Shown in pieces: positions 1 through 5,945 of a stretch of 6,988 nucleotides of DNA (its first letter is position 1; every line of letters starts with the position of its first letter). The translations under genes and the position numbers were made by a program. Below the pieces are notes generated by a model, which worked only from the letters and a program-made list of their open reading frames with translations, had not been told where the DNA came from and did no database searches. Source of the stretch: an uncultured Actinomycetes bacterium (GTDB lineage: Bacteria > Actinomycetota > Thermoleophilia > Miltoncostaeales > Miltoncostaeaceae); contig CALMEC010000056.1 in NCBI GenBank assembly GCA_937862675.1, forward strand, positions 1-6,988. Direction: 5' to 3'.

Positions 1-309
1 GGCGGCTCGCCGGAGCGCCTGCTCGCGCGCGTTCCGCGCCGCGGCGACATCGCCATCCGAGGCGATCGTCGCCTCCCACCCAGGTCCGCCGGATCCGGGC
101 CCGTCATGCGCGGGAAGGAGGTCGCCGTGCGTCACCCCGGGCGTGCCGAGCCCCTGGCTGATGACGACAGCCGCCAGCAGGAGGACGAACACACCGATCC
201 CGGCCCGGCGTCGATCCAGGTTGCGCGCGATGCGAAACATCGACAACTGCATCGGCCGCGGGACCCAGGACTTGAGGTGGGAGGCACGACCGTCGTCGTC
301 GTACGACAC
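1..309 (-). CDS. Hypothetical single-pass membrane protein, 3' end cut off by window edge
   Basis: The minus strand is open with no stop from about position 390 to the left edge, so only the N-terminal part is present. The only usual start codons in the open stretch are GTG at 309 and ATGs at 252 and 240. I chose GTG 309, which gives 103 visible residues beginning MSYDDDGRAS. There is no clear Shine-Dalgarno sequence. Residues 1-35 are polar and end in a basic cluster (RIARNLDRRR). Residues about 37-53 (GIGVFVLLLAAVVISQG) form one hydrophobic membrane segment, so N-in/C-out topology is likely by the positive-inside rule. A Gly/Pro/Asp-rich linker follows, then an Ala/Arg/Glu-rich stretch (AAARNAREQALRRAA) that could begin a coiled coil. 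Codon third positions are strongly G/C. I do not recognise the family. It is divergent from the gene at 372, with 62 bases between the starts. The protein-like reading upstream of 309 leaves the true start uncertain. Confidence 0.6.
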   Translation of the reverse strand, partial: MSYDDDGRASHLKSWVPRPMQLSMFRIARNLDRRRAGIGVFVLLLAAVVISQGLGTPGVTHGDLLPAHDGPGSGGPGWEATIASDGDVAAARNAREQALRRAA

Positions 310-371
310 GGGGAACCGGTACGACCCGTACGGCCCGGGGCGACGCGAGAGCGGGATGCCATACTCCGCCG

Positions 372-734
372 GTGCGGGAATTCGGCCCCTTCATCGGATT
401 CATCCTCCTGTTGATCTTCTCCACCGTGTTCAGCCGGAAGGCCGATCAGGCACGCCGGCGGAGCGAGGAGCAGAAGCAGGCGGGCGCGCCGAAACCGCCA
501 CCGGGCAGAGCGTCCGGCGGCGATGCCCGTCGCGTGCCCCACCCGGCGAGCGTCCCTCCTCCGGTGGACACGGACTCCGGGGCGTTCGAGGAGATCCCGT
601 TCGACGAGGCGGACATCGGCGGCGATGAGGGCGGGCACCCCTTCACCGACGACCTCGCGAACGAGCGTCCCCGCGCCAACGCGGATGGGGAAAAGCGGCT
701 GGGCCCCCCGCAGCGCTGGAACCGCCGGTCGTGA
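372..734 (+). CDS. Small hypothetical membrane-anchored protein
   Basis: This 120-residue frame starts at GTG 372. The protein begins with a membrane segment almost at once (residues about 5-20, GPFIGFILLLIFSTVF), followed by a basic stretch (RKADQARRRSEEQK) that should stay in the cytoplasm. The rest is low-complexity and probably disordered: a Pro/Ala/Gly-rich region (residues about 37-65), an acidic patch (about 66-88, containing EEIPFDEADIGGDEGG) and a basic C-terminus ending PPQRWNRRS. I know of no catalytic motif or family match. No good ribosome binding site is visible. The membrane segment at the very N-terminus supports the chosen start. The gene is divergent from the truncated membrane gene on the left and convergent with the decarboxylase gene on the right. 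A role as a small membrane adaptor is possible but is only a guess from shape. Confidence 0.7.
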   Translation: MREFGPFIGFILLLIFSTVFSRKADQARRRSEEQKQAGAPKPPPGRASGGDARRVPHPASVPPPVDTDSGAFEEIPFDEADIGGDEGGHPFTDDLANERPRANADGEKRLGPPQRWNRRS

Positions 735-736
735 GG

Positions 737-764
737 ATCCGGGCGCCGGGACCGGCGCCCGGAT
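737..764. terminator. Perfect 11-bp hairpin between convergent genes
   Basis: ATCCGGGCGCC (737-747) and GGCGCCCGGAT (754-764) are perfect inverted repeats around a 6-base loop. The hairpin lies in the 39-base gap between the stop of the plus-strand gene (734) and the stop of the minus-strand gene (774). That position and symmetry suggest a bidirectional terminator. No clear U-tract follows on either strand, so strict intrinsic termination is inferred from position. Confidence 0.7.
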
Positions 765-773
765 GATGTGCCC

Positions 774-1592
774 CTACCGCGTGGTGATGACGGCCGGCGG
801 CTCGACAGGCTCCGCGGTCTCCGCGACCGTGTAGCGCTTGATGACCTCGCCGTACGGGAGGACGAAGTTGTAGCGCCCCCAGCTCGACGCGACCATGCGC
901 CGGACGGGGAGGCGGTGCCAGGGATCCACCGCCGACGGCGAGTCGAACGTGACGTTGCCGGGGCCGCTGAAGCCCTCTCCCCGGCCATCGGACCCCACGA
1001 TGAGCTCGAACTCCAGGGGCGTGCGCACGAGCTCGCAGACCTCTGGCGGCGCCCCCTCCTCGGGTGACGGGATGATCTTCAGGGTCACGAGGGGCGGGGT
1101 CACGATGTCCTCCGGGGCCAGGATGTCCCGGGGCCGCATGACGCCGGTGCAGATCCTCTTGCCCTTCGGTCGCTCGGCGTAGGCCGAGATGATCTCGTGC
1201 TCCTTCACCCACTCCACCTCGCCGAACAGCTTCGGGAAGCCGTACGGCTCGCGGCCGCCGATGAGGCCGACCTCGTTCGTGACCAGGAGGTTGGTGCAGT
1301 AGGTGACCGGCTCACCCTCCCAGAGGCAGCTCACACCGAGGATGGCCTCCGTGTACGCGCCGAGCGTGGAGAAGTGGAAGTTGGTGAAGATGAGCTGCGC
1401 GATCGCCGGTGAGTGGGCGATGGTGAGCCCCTCCGGGACGATGGCCGCCGCCGCCTCGTCGTCGGTCTCGTATGCGAACGCCATCATCTCGATGCCGCGG
1501 TAGTAGTAGGGCGGCCTGTCGAACGGCGGGTCCCCGGGCGGCATGGAGAAGCCGAACTGGTCGGGGCGGAGCTGTCCTTCGATTCCGGGCAT
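774..1592 (-). CDS. Acetoacetate decarboxylase-family protein
   Basis: This 272-residue protein matches the acetoacetate decarboxylase superfamily along its length. The classical enzyme converts acetoacetate to acetone and CO2 through a lysine Schiff base in the cytoplasm. Visible landmarks are TLGAYTE (Glu82, aligning with Glu76 of the Clostridium acetobutylicum enzyme), GGREPYGFPKLFGE (Lys121, aligning with the Schiff-base Lys115), LKIIP followed by CELV (residues about 171-189), and near the C-terminus LPVRRMVASS and VLPYGEVI. The clostridial enzyme has a second lysine (Lys116) after the nucleophile; here it is Leu122. I could not place Arg29 or Glu61 equivalents with confidence by eye; a Gln (66) lies near the Glu61 site. 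ATG 1592 is preceded by an AGGAGGA site 8 bases upstream, which fixes the start. The frame continues upstream but without family similarity. The gene follows the large regulator on the same strand, and a hairpin separates them. Related proteins include decarboxylases and aldolase-dehydratases, so the substrate is uncertain. Confidence 0.9.
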   Translation of the reverse strand: MPGIEGQLRPDQFGFSMPPGDPPFDRPPYYYRGIEMMAFAYETDDEAAAAIVPEGLTIAHSPAIAQLIFTNFHFSTLGAYTEAILGVSCLWEGEPVTYCTNLLVTNEVGLIGGREPYGFPKLFGEVEWVKEHEIISAYAERPKGKRICTGVMRPRDILAPEDIVTPPLVTLKIIPSPEEGAPPEVCELVRTPLEFELIVGSDGRGEGFSGPGNVTFDSPSAVDPWHRLPVRRMVASSWGRYNFVLPYGEVIKRYTVAETAEPVEPPAVITTR

Positions 1593-1600
1593 GTTTCCCG

Positions 1601-1607
1601 TCCTCCT
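1601..1607 (-). promoter_or_regulatory. Strong ribosome binding site of the decarboxylase gene
   Basis: On the minus strand AGGAGGA is followed by 8 bases (CGGGAAAC) and then the ATG at 1592. It is the only textbook Shine-Dalgarno site I found ahead of a gene in this window, and it decides the start of the decarboxylase. No clear -10/-35 pair is visible between it and the upstream hairpin. Confidence 0.85.
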
Positions 1608-1626
1608 GAGACGTGAATTGACACCG

Positions 1627-1676
1627 GTCACGCTACGAGCGGGGGCGTGACAGGCCCGTGACGCCGTCCGGTCACG
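1627..1676. promoter_or_regulatory. Cluster of four CGTGAC/GTCACG copies, candidate operator
   Basis: Within 50 bases upstream of the decarboxylase gene the hexamer occurs at 1627-1632 (GTCACG), 1646-1651 (CGTGAC), 1657-1662 (CGTGAC) and 1671-1676 (GTCACG). The two CGTGAC copies are exactly 11 bases apart start to start. The two GTCACG copies are 44 bases apart, four times 11. Direct repeats phased at one helical turn are typical of SARP/OmpR-type winged-helix binding sites, and the adjacent gene encodes a winged-helix/BTAD regulator. Two of the copies (1657 and 1671) also form the stem of the hairpin at 1652-1681, so part of the pattern may only reflect that hairpin. Confidence 0.4.
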
Positions 1677-1681
1677 GGCCT
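1652..1681 (-). terminator. Hairpin downstream of the regulator gene
   Basis: AGGCCCGTGAC (1652-1662) pairs perfectly with GTCACGGGCCT (1671-1681) around an 8-base loop. It starts 6 bases past the regulator stop codon (1687-1689, minus strand), a usual place for a terminator. There is no U-tract. If it terminates, the decarboxylase gene needs its own promoter within 1608-1651. Confidence 0.6.
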
Positions 1682-1686
1682 CCGCG

Positions 1687-4600
1687 TCAGAGCCGTCGCC
1701 GAAGGCGCTCGCAGAGATCGTGCACGGCCGGGGACGGCCGCAACCCGATCTCCGCCAGGCGCTCCTCGTACTCACCGAGGAGCGGCGCGATCGCCGACGA
1801 GCCACGCGCGGTGCCCGACGACCGGAACAGCACGACCCAGGCGTCCTCCGCATAGGGATCGGCGTCGACGGCCGTCCGGGCGATCCGCTCGGCATCGAAT
1901 GCCCGGCCGCTTACGAGGTGGTGCTCCGCCAGCTCACGACGCGCCTCGGCGAGATGGGCGGCGACCTCCGCCCGGCGGGCGCGGGCGAACGGAGCATCGC
2001 TCGCCGGAAGGAACATCCCCTGCTCTCCGAGGCGGACGGCCGCTCCCAGCAGCTCCACACGATGCGGGTCCCCCTCACGACGGGAGCGGACGACGGATGC
2101 GATGAGGGACTCGTCATCGCTCGCAACGACTCCGGCGGGGTGCCAGCGGATGATCCCGTCGTCCGTGCGCAGCTCGAGCCCCGCCGGGAGCGCCGCGCGA
2201 AGGCGCCGCACCAGCTGGCGGAGATAGCCCGACGGGTCCCTGCTCGACTCGATGAGCCCGTCGATCGCGTCCGCCCGGGCCAGCCCTGCCGGTCCCGCGG
2301 CCGTCACCGCTGCCGCGAGTGCCACGGCGCGCTCGGAGACGACGACGGTTCCGCGTTCGGATGCGAGTCCCGCCGCGCCTATCGTCCTCACCGTCAGCAC
2401 CGGATGATCCGGCGGGCCCTGCGGGGAGCCGGCGCGTGCCGCCGCCACCCGCCGCCAGATGCCGGCGGCCGCCTCGTCCGACGACTCCAGACGCCGCGCC
2501 ACCACGTCGGGGAAGACGTCCACGGCGGTGACGAGCGAGGTCAGGGTCCCGAGATGCAGGGCCGCGTCGAACGCCCGGTCGAGGAGCCGGTCGTGATCGT
2601 CGTCGTCGCCGGCGCGCCAGCGCGCCTCCGCCAGGAAGACGAGGGCGGGCACCAGCTCGAGATGACGCTCCGCGGAGCGCATGCCGGCGATCGCCCCCTC
2701 CAGCCCACGCGCGACGGCGAGGGCGTCGTCGTTCAGGCCGAGGAGTGCCGCCGCTCTCCAGGTCTCGGCCCACTCCGCCATGCACGGGACACCGTGATGG
2801 GCACACCACCACAGGGTGCCGTCGAGGATCTCCACGGCGTCGGGAAGCGCTCCGGACCGCACCAGCATCTTGCCCTCGATGGCCGGGAAGACCGCGCGAT
2901 CGGCCAGGCGGTACCCGTGCCGGCGCGACGTCTCGCGGGCCTGCCGGATGAGCATGATGCCGCCCTCCCGGTCGCCCTCCTCGAACGTGAGCATTCCGTC
3001 GACCATCTGCCAGAACTCGACGAAGCGTGAGCTGCGGACACGCGGTGCGGCCTCGCTGAGCTCCCTCCGGGCGCGCGCGAGGTGCCCCTGCGCGGTGAGC
3101 GCCGCGATCATGAATATCCGCCCGAGGGTCGCCGTCACGGGACCCTTCGTCGCCGCCGCCGCGGAGAGGTGCTCGAGCCGCGAAAAGCGCCCCCGGTAGT
3201 ACTCCGCGGACTGGAGGGCGATGTGGAGCGGCTGTACGTTGTCGTACGCGCCGGACGGCCATTCCGGCGGTGGATCCGCACCGCCCAGGCTCTCGAGGAT
3301 GTACCGCACGCTGCGACATCGCGGAGAGCGGTCCGCCGGGGGCGCGAGCCGGAGAAGCTCACCCAGGTCCCCCGCCCCGTGCAGCGCCCACACGGCCCAC
3401 GCCGCAACGTCCGGGTCCCGGTCGAGGTGGCGCGCGAACTCGCCGGTGGCCCGCATGCGGTCGACGACGGGTGCGACGTCCTCCTGGCGTCGGCTCATCA
3501 AGACCGCACGCACCTGGATGCCGCGCAGCGTCCCGTCGCGGGCGATCCGTTCCTCGCCGATCGCCGAGCACCATGTGATGAGCTTGTCCCAGTCGCCACG
3601 CCGCATCAGGCTGGCCGCCGCCCGCCGCACGACGGGGATCACCTCGTCGATCGCACCGGCGCTGAACAGGAGGTCCGCGGCCTCCTCGGGATGCCCGTCG
3701 TCCAGGAGCGACTGCGCGCACATCACGCGCACCATCGGCGCTTGCACCGGTATCTCGTCACCAAGACGCGAGAGGAGGAACTCGCGGAACCGCGGGTGGT
3801 ATCGGAAGCCCTCCTGTTCTCGGGTGCCCGGAAGCGCCTGGGCCACGAGACGGTCGAACCGCCCCTCGGGCTCGCCGATGGCCCGCGCTGCGGCGTCGAG
3901 CCCGTGGGGCGTGACGAGTTCGACGACGGCACTCGCGATGAGCAGCCTCCGGAGCGCGGGAGGGACACCGCCGAGCACCTCGGAGCCGAGATAGCTGAAG
4001 AACGGATCCCGGCGATCGCGTGGGACATCGCCTCCGAGGGTCTCGAACGCCACACCCGCGGCCCATCCTCCCGACGTCCGTGCGACGGCCGAGGGATCGG
4101 CCGTCGATCCGACCCGGGCGAGGACCGCGGCGATCTCGTCGGGCGTGAGCGCGAGGTCCGCGTCGGTGACGGTCGCCACCCGCTGGCGCAGCACCTCGCG
4201 GGAGAGGTCCAGGTGCTCCAGGCGCCGCGTCACCAAGAGGAGCCGGGCATCCTCCGCGAGACCCGTGGCCAGTGCGGAGAGAAGCGCGATCACCGCCGTC
4301 CGGGTCTCGACGGTATGCACGTCGTCGATCACCAGCGCGCTCCCCGCGGGCAGCCCCTCGGCCAGGAGGGCCGCGCAGTCGAGCGGCGCCAGACCGTCCG
4401 CCAGGAACTCGTCGATCCGGGAGGCGAGGTCCGGCGCCACGGACTCGACGGCGGCGCCCAGATAGGCGACGAGGCGGCTGGGGGATCGTTCGGCCACGTC
4501 GACGGTGAGCCATGCGCAGTCGCGGGCGGATGACCGGACGTACTGGCTGACGGCGGTCGTCTTACCGCTTCCCGCGGCACCCAGGACGACGGTGATCGGA

Positions 4601-4767
4601 TGCCCCTCCACCGCGTCGTGGAGAAGCTCCCCGATGCGAGGACGATCGACCGTGGCGGCTCCCGTCGCCGGGACGCGAACCTTCGACCTGATGATGTGGG
4701 ATCGCACGGATACCGGCTCGCGTGTCGCGGGAACGGCGGACCACACCTCGGGGGACGGCCCGTCCAC
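1687..4767 (-). CDS. MalT-like ATPase regulator with C-terminal winged-helix/BTAD module
   Basis: A regulator of about 1026 residues. Numbering from GTG 4767: IIRSKVRVP (residues 25-33) resembles the LLATKLRPP start of MalT-like proteins. GAAGSGKTT (63-71) is the Walker A motif, ALVIDDVH (144-151) the Walker B, and LLLVTRR (176-182) a sensor strand. TSGGWAAGV (231-239) is the usual MalT-type motif following the ATPase. Residues about 300-780 are Ala/Leu/Arg-rich helices consistent with TPR-like repeats. From about 790 a winged-helix domain (LTVRTIGAAG, ERAVALAAAV, YLRQLVRRLRAAL) leads into a BTAD domain (about 884-1020; DAERIARTAVDADPYAEDAW, GLRPSPAVHDLCERLRRRL). It is therefore a STAND-type switch: ligand sensing by the repeats, ATP-driven oligomerisation, DNA binding by the C-terminal module. 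The LuxR helix-turn-helix of classical MalT is absent. Other possible starts are GTG 4707, which best fits the family's usual N-terminus, and GTG 4791. No start has a good ribosome site. The probable target is the adjacent decarboxylase gene, inferred from position. Confidence 0.88.
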   Translation of the reverse strand: MDGPSPEVWSAVPATREPVSVRSHIIRSKVRVPATGAATVDRPRIGELLHDAVEGHPITVVLGAAGSGKTTAVSQYVRSSARDCAWLTVDVAERSPSRLVAYLGAAVESVAPDLASRIDEFLADGLAPLDCAALLAEGLPAGSALVIDDVHTVETRTAVIALLSALATGLAEDARLLLVTRRLEHLDLSREVLRQRVATVTDADLALTPDEIAAVLARVGSTADPSAVARTSGGWAAGVAFETLGGDVPRDRRDPFFSYLGSEVLGGVPPALRRLLIASAVVELVTPHGLDAAARAIGEPEGRFDRLVAQALPGTREQEGFRYHPRFREFLLSRLGDEIPVQAPMVRVMCAQSLLDDGHPEEAADLLFSAGAIDEVIPVVRRAAASLMRRGDWDKLITWCSAIGEERIARDGTLRGIQVRAVLMSRRQEDVAPVVDRMRATGEFARHLDRDPDVAAWAVWALHGAGDLGELLRLAPPADRSPRCRSVRYILESLGGADPPPEWPSGAYDNVQPLHIALQSAEYYRGRFSRLEHLSAAAATKGPVTATLGRIFMIAALTAQGHLARARRELSEAAPRVRSSRFVEFWQMVDGMLTFEEGDREGGIMLIRQARETSRRHGYRLADRAVFPAIEGKMLVRSGALPDAVEILDGTLWWCAHHGVPCMAEWAETWRAAALLGLNDDALAVARGLEGAIAGMRSAERHLELVPALVFLAEARWRAGDDDDHDRLLDRAFDAALHLGTLTSLVTAVDVFPDVVARRLESSDEAAAGIWRRVAAARAGSPQGPPDHPVLTVRTIGAAGLASERGTVVVSERAVALAAAVTAAGPAGLARADAIDGLIESSRDPSGYLRQLVRRLRAALPAGLELRTDDGIIRWHPAGVVASDDESLIASVVRSRREGDPHRVELLGAAVRLGEQGMFLPASDAPFARARRAEVAAHLAEARRELAEHHLVSGRAFDAERIARTAVDADPYAEDAWVVLFRSSGTARGSSAIAPLLGEYEERLAEIGLRPSPAVHDLCERLRRRL

Positions 4768-4771
4768 CGCG

Positions 4772-4777
4772 ATTGTA
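4772..4777 (-). promoter_or_regulatory. Possible -10 element (TACAAT) before the regulator start
   Basis: TACAAT on the minus strand differs from the TATAAT consensus at one base and ends 4 bases before GTG 4767, in otherwise very GC-rich DNA. No -35 hexamer sits at normal spacing: the nearest good match, TTGACC at 4813-4818, is 35 bases away. If used, transcription would begin close to GTG 4767, giving a leaderless message or favouring the internal GTG at 4707. Confidence 0.3.
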
Positions 4778-4817
4778 TGCCGCCGTCGCACCCGGGCGGA
4801 CGCCGGATGCCCGGTCA

Positions 4818-4890
4818 AGCCGGATGTCGGATTCGAACCGACGACCCCGTGTTTACAAGACACGTGCTCTACCAGCTGAGCTAATCCGGC
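4818..4890 (-). tRNA. tRNA-Thr (anticodon UGU)
   Basis: The minus strand folds into a full 73-base cloverleaf. The acceptor stem is GCCGGAT/ATCCGGC, the D-arm GCTC-AGCTGGTA-GAGC, the anticodon stem CGTGT/ACACG with loop CTTGTAA (anticodon TGT), the variable loop GGGTC, and the T-arm GTCGG-TTCGAAT-CCGAC. All stems are perfectly paired. The discriminator base is U and CCA is not encoded, as is common in actinobacteria. It reads ACA codons. It lies just upstream of the regulator on the same strand. The regulator frame stays open through the tRNA by chance; that overlap is not coding. Confidence 0.96.
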
Positions 4891-4941
4891 GGGACGCCCA
4901 GCTTACCGCCCTGCGGCGTCCTCAGCCGGTCGCCCCGGCCG

Positions 4942-4977
4942 CCGCGACGAGGCGGGACCCCCTCCCGCCGGTCGCGG
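4942..4977. repeat. Long GC hairpin between tRNA-Thr and the DUF4234 gene
   Basis: The outer stem CCGCGAC/GTCGCGG (4942-4948 with 4971-4977) and inner stem GGCGGGA/TCCCGCC (4951-4957 with 4963-4969) form a 14-bp hairpin. It has a small 2-by-1 internal loop and a CCCCC terminal loop. It lies between divergent genes, where a terminator is not expected. It could be a structured leader of either transcript, or the terminator of an unseen short RNA. Confidence 0.5.
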
Positions 4978-4988
4978 GTCTGACCGAG

Positions 4989-5010
4989 GCGGGGGGACAT
5001 GGCCCCCCGC
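4989..5010. repeat. Second GC hairpin between tRNA-Thr and the DUF4234 gene
   Basis: GCGGGGGG (4989-4996) and CCCCCCGC (5003-5010) are perfect inverted repeats around the loop ACATGG. It starts 11 bases after the first hairpin and ends about 90 bases before the DUF4234 start. The rest of the 209-base gap (4891-5099) holds no credible gene and no promoter I would defend. Confidence 0.45.
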
Positions 5011-5099
5011 GCCGGCCGATAGGTTTCGCGGTCTGAGGCGCCGACCGGCCCGTCCGGGCGACGTCGACCCCCCGCACCCACACCGAACGGGGCCCGACG

Positions 5100-5564
5100 A
5101 TGGCATACGAGATGACGATCCGAGGGACGCAGGAGCCGGTGAAGATCCGCAGTCTCTGGGCCGTGGCGCTCCTGCCGATCATCACCCTGGGGATCTACGG
5201 CCTGGTCTGGTGGTACAAGATCCACAAGGAGCTCAAGGCGTACGGGCAGGCGCGAGGCTACGACCTCGGGCAGAACCCGACCAACTCTCTCCTGGCGATG
5301 TTCCCCGGCGGCATCGTGGTGATCCCCGCGATCATCACCCTCTGGCGCGGCACCCAGCGCATCCAGGGCGCCGCCCGCGTCGCGGGCAACGAGCCGGTGA
5401 ACGGCTGGATCGTCCTGATCCTCTACCTCGTGTTCGCGCCCGGCATGACCGCCTACCTGCAGTCGTCGCTCAACCGGACGTGGATGACGGACGCCGATCC
5501 GATCGCCGGCCTTCCCGTACCGCCGGCCATCGACGACATGCCGCCCCGCCTGCCCGAACGCTAG
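5100..5564 (+). CDS. DUF4234 domain-containing membrane protein
   Basis: A 154-residue protein with the DUF4234 signature: KIRSLWAVALLPIITLGIYGLVWWYKIHKEL at residues 15-45 in two adjoining parts, KIRSLWAVALLPIITLG then IYGLVWWYKIHKEL. The family is known for small integral membrane proteins of unknown function. Predicted membrane segments are residues about 19-39, 64-82 and 102-122. The second contains the turn FPGGIVVIP, the third ILYLVFAPGMTAYLQ. The soluble parts are a short N-terminus, a charged loop after segment 1 and a Pro-rich C-terminal tail (GLPVPPAIDDMPPRLPER). Start ATG 5100 puts the family motif in the usual N-terminal place; only a weak GGGG lies upstream. The gene stands alone: divergent from the tRNA and 381 bases ahead of the next gene. 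Function unknown. Confidence 0.88.
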   Translation: MAYEMTIRGTQEPVKIRSLWAVALLPIITLGIYGLVWWYKIHKELKAYGQARGYDLGQNPTNSLLAMFPGGIVVIPAIITLWRGTQRIQGAARVAGNEPVNGWIVLILYLVFAPGMTAYLQSSLNRTWMTDADPIAGLPVPPAIDDMPPRLPER

Positions 5565-5682
5565 GCGGTTGATTCCACGGAGGCGCGGATGTGGGGCGCG
5601 TCACCGGGGATGCGGGACGCCGCCGGGCGCCGAAGGGCATGCCGGTCGCCTGTTCGAGTCGCCCGGTGGCTGGCCTGGGGCG

Positions 5683-5713
5683 GGCGGGTGGATGAGGGGC
5701 GCATCCACCCGCC
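5683..5713 (+). terminator. Perfect 12-bp hairpin downstream of the DUF4234 gene
   Basis: GGCGGGTGGATG (5683-5694) and CATCCACCCGCC (5702-5713) are perfect inverted repeats around a 7-base loop. The hairpin begins about 118 bases after the DUF4234 stop, farther than usual. It lacks a U-tract, so terminator is the likeliest reading but not certain. Confidence 0.5.
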
Positions 5714-5822
5714 GGGGACACGCACCCACGTCGCGAAACCGTGGAGTCGACCACCCAGGACTGATCCCCGCGCGGGCCGCGGCGCCGTGGTTCCCACATA
5801 CGAACGGGCGTCGATATCGGCA

Positions 5823-5854
5823 CGGCCGGACCCGATGCCATGGGGTCCTGGCCG
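5823..5854. repeat. Bulged hairpin upstream of the beta-helix gene
   Basis: CGGCC plus GGACCC (5823-5833) pair with GGGTCC plus GGCCG (5843-5848 and 5850-5854), leaving a 9-base loop and one bulged T at 5849. It lies about 90 bases upstream of the beta-helix start. It could be a terminator, an operator or chance in GC-rich DNA. Confidence 0.35.
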
Positions 5855-5932
5855 GTCGTCGGCGGCCGGCTCAGGCCGCGCCGCACGTCGGACCGATACC
5901 GGCATGAGGCGCCGTGGTGTGCCGCGACGGGC

Positions 5933-5938
5933 TACCCT
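5933..5938 (+). promoter_or_regulatory. Candidate -10 box of a leaderless transcript
   Basis: TACCCT fits the TANNNT -10 pattern common in actinobacteria and ends 7 bases before ATG 5946. That is the spacing expected if transcription starts at the A of the start codon. No Shine-Dalgarno site lies before this ATG, which agrees with a leaderless message. No clear -35 is present. Confidence 0.4.
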
Positions 5939-5945
5939 GCCCGCC

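Larger units (their letters stand above)
5565..5945. other. 381-base non-coding region with hairpins
   Basis: I see no real gene here. The frames that stay open are Arg/Gly/Pro-rich shadows without domain similarity. The stretch contains two good inverted repeats (5683-5713 and 5823-5854) and, at its right end, a TACCCT box before the next start. A leader or small RNA cannot be excluded. Confidence 0.55.

Noticed and set aside
1618..1623. Perfect TTGACA on the plus strand as a -35 box
   Set aside because: There is no -10 hexamer at 16-18 bases downstream and no plus-strand gene follows; it points into the end of the regulator.
3082..4533. A 483-codon plus-strand open frame
   Set aside because: It is antisense to the ATPase and helical region of the regulator. 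It is rich in Arg/Gly/His, without domains, and is the usual shadow in very GC-rich DNA. The same holds for the plus-strand frame at 1720-3030 and the frames opposite the decarboxylase.
4768..4863. Extension of the regulator to an ATG at 4863
   Set aside because: It would begin inside the perfectly folded tRNA-Thr, and the extra residues (for example GVVGSNPTSGL) are just translated tRNA T-arm sequence.
5641..5670. TTCGAGTC resembling a tRNA T-loop, suggesting a tRNA fragment or attachment site
   Set aside because: The flanking bases do not form a 5-bp T-stem, and no acceptor, D- or anticodon arm can be built around it. There is no duplicate of the tRNA-Thr 3' end here.
5589..5945. Extension of the beta-helix protein upstream to 5589
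   Set aside because: The added 119 residues are Arg/Gly/Pro-rich with no similarity. They would bury a clear signal peptide, and ATG 5946 has a leaderless-type -10 box.
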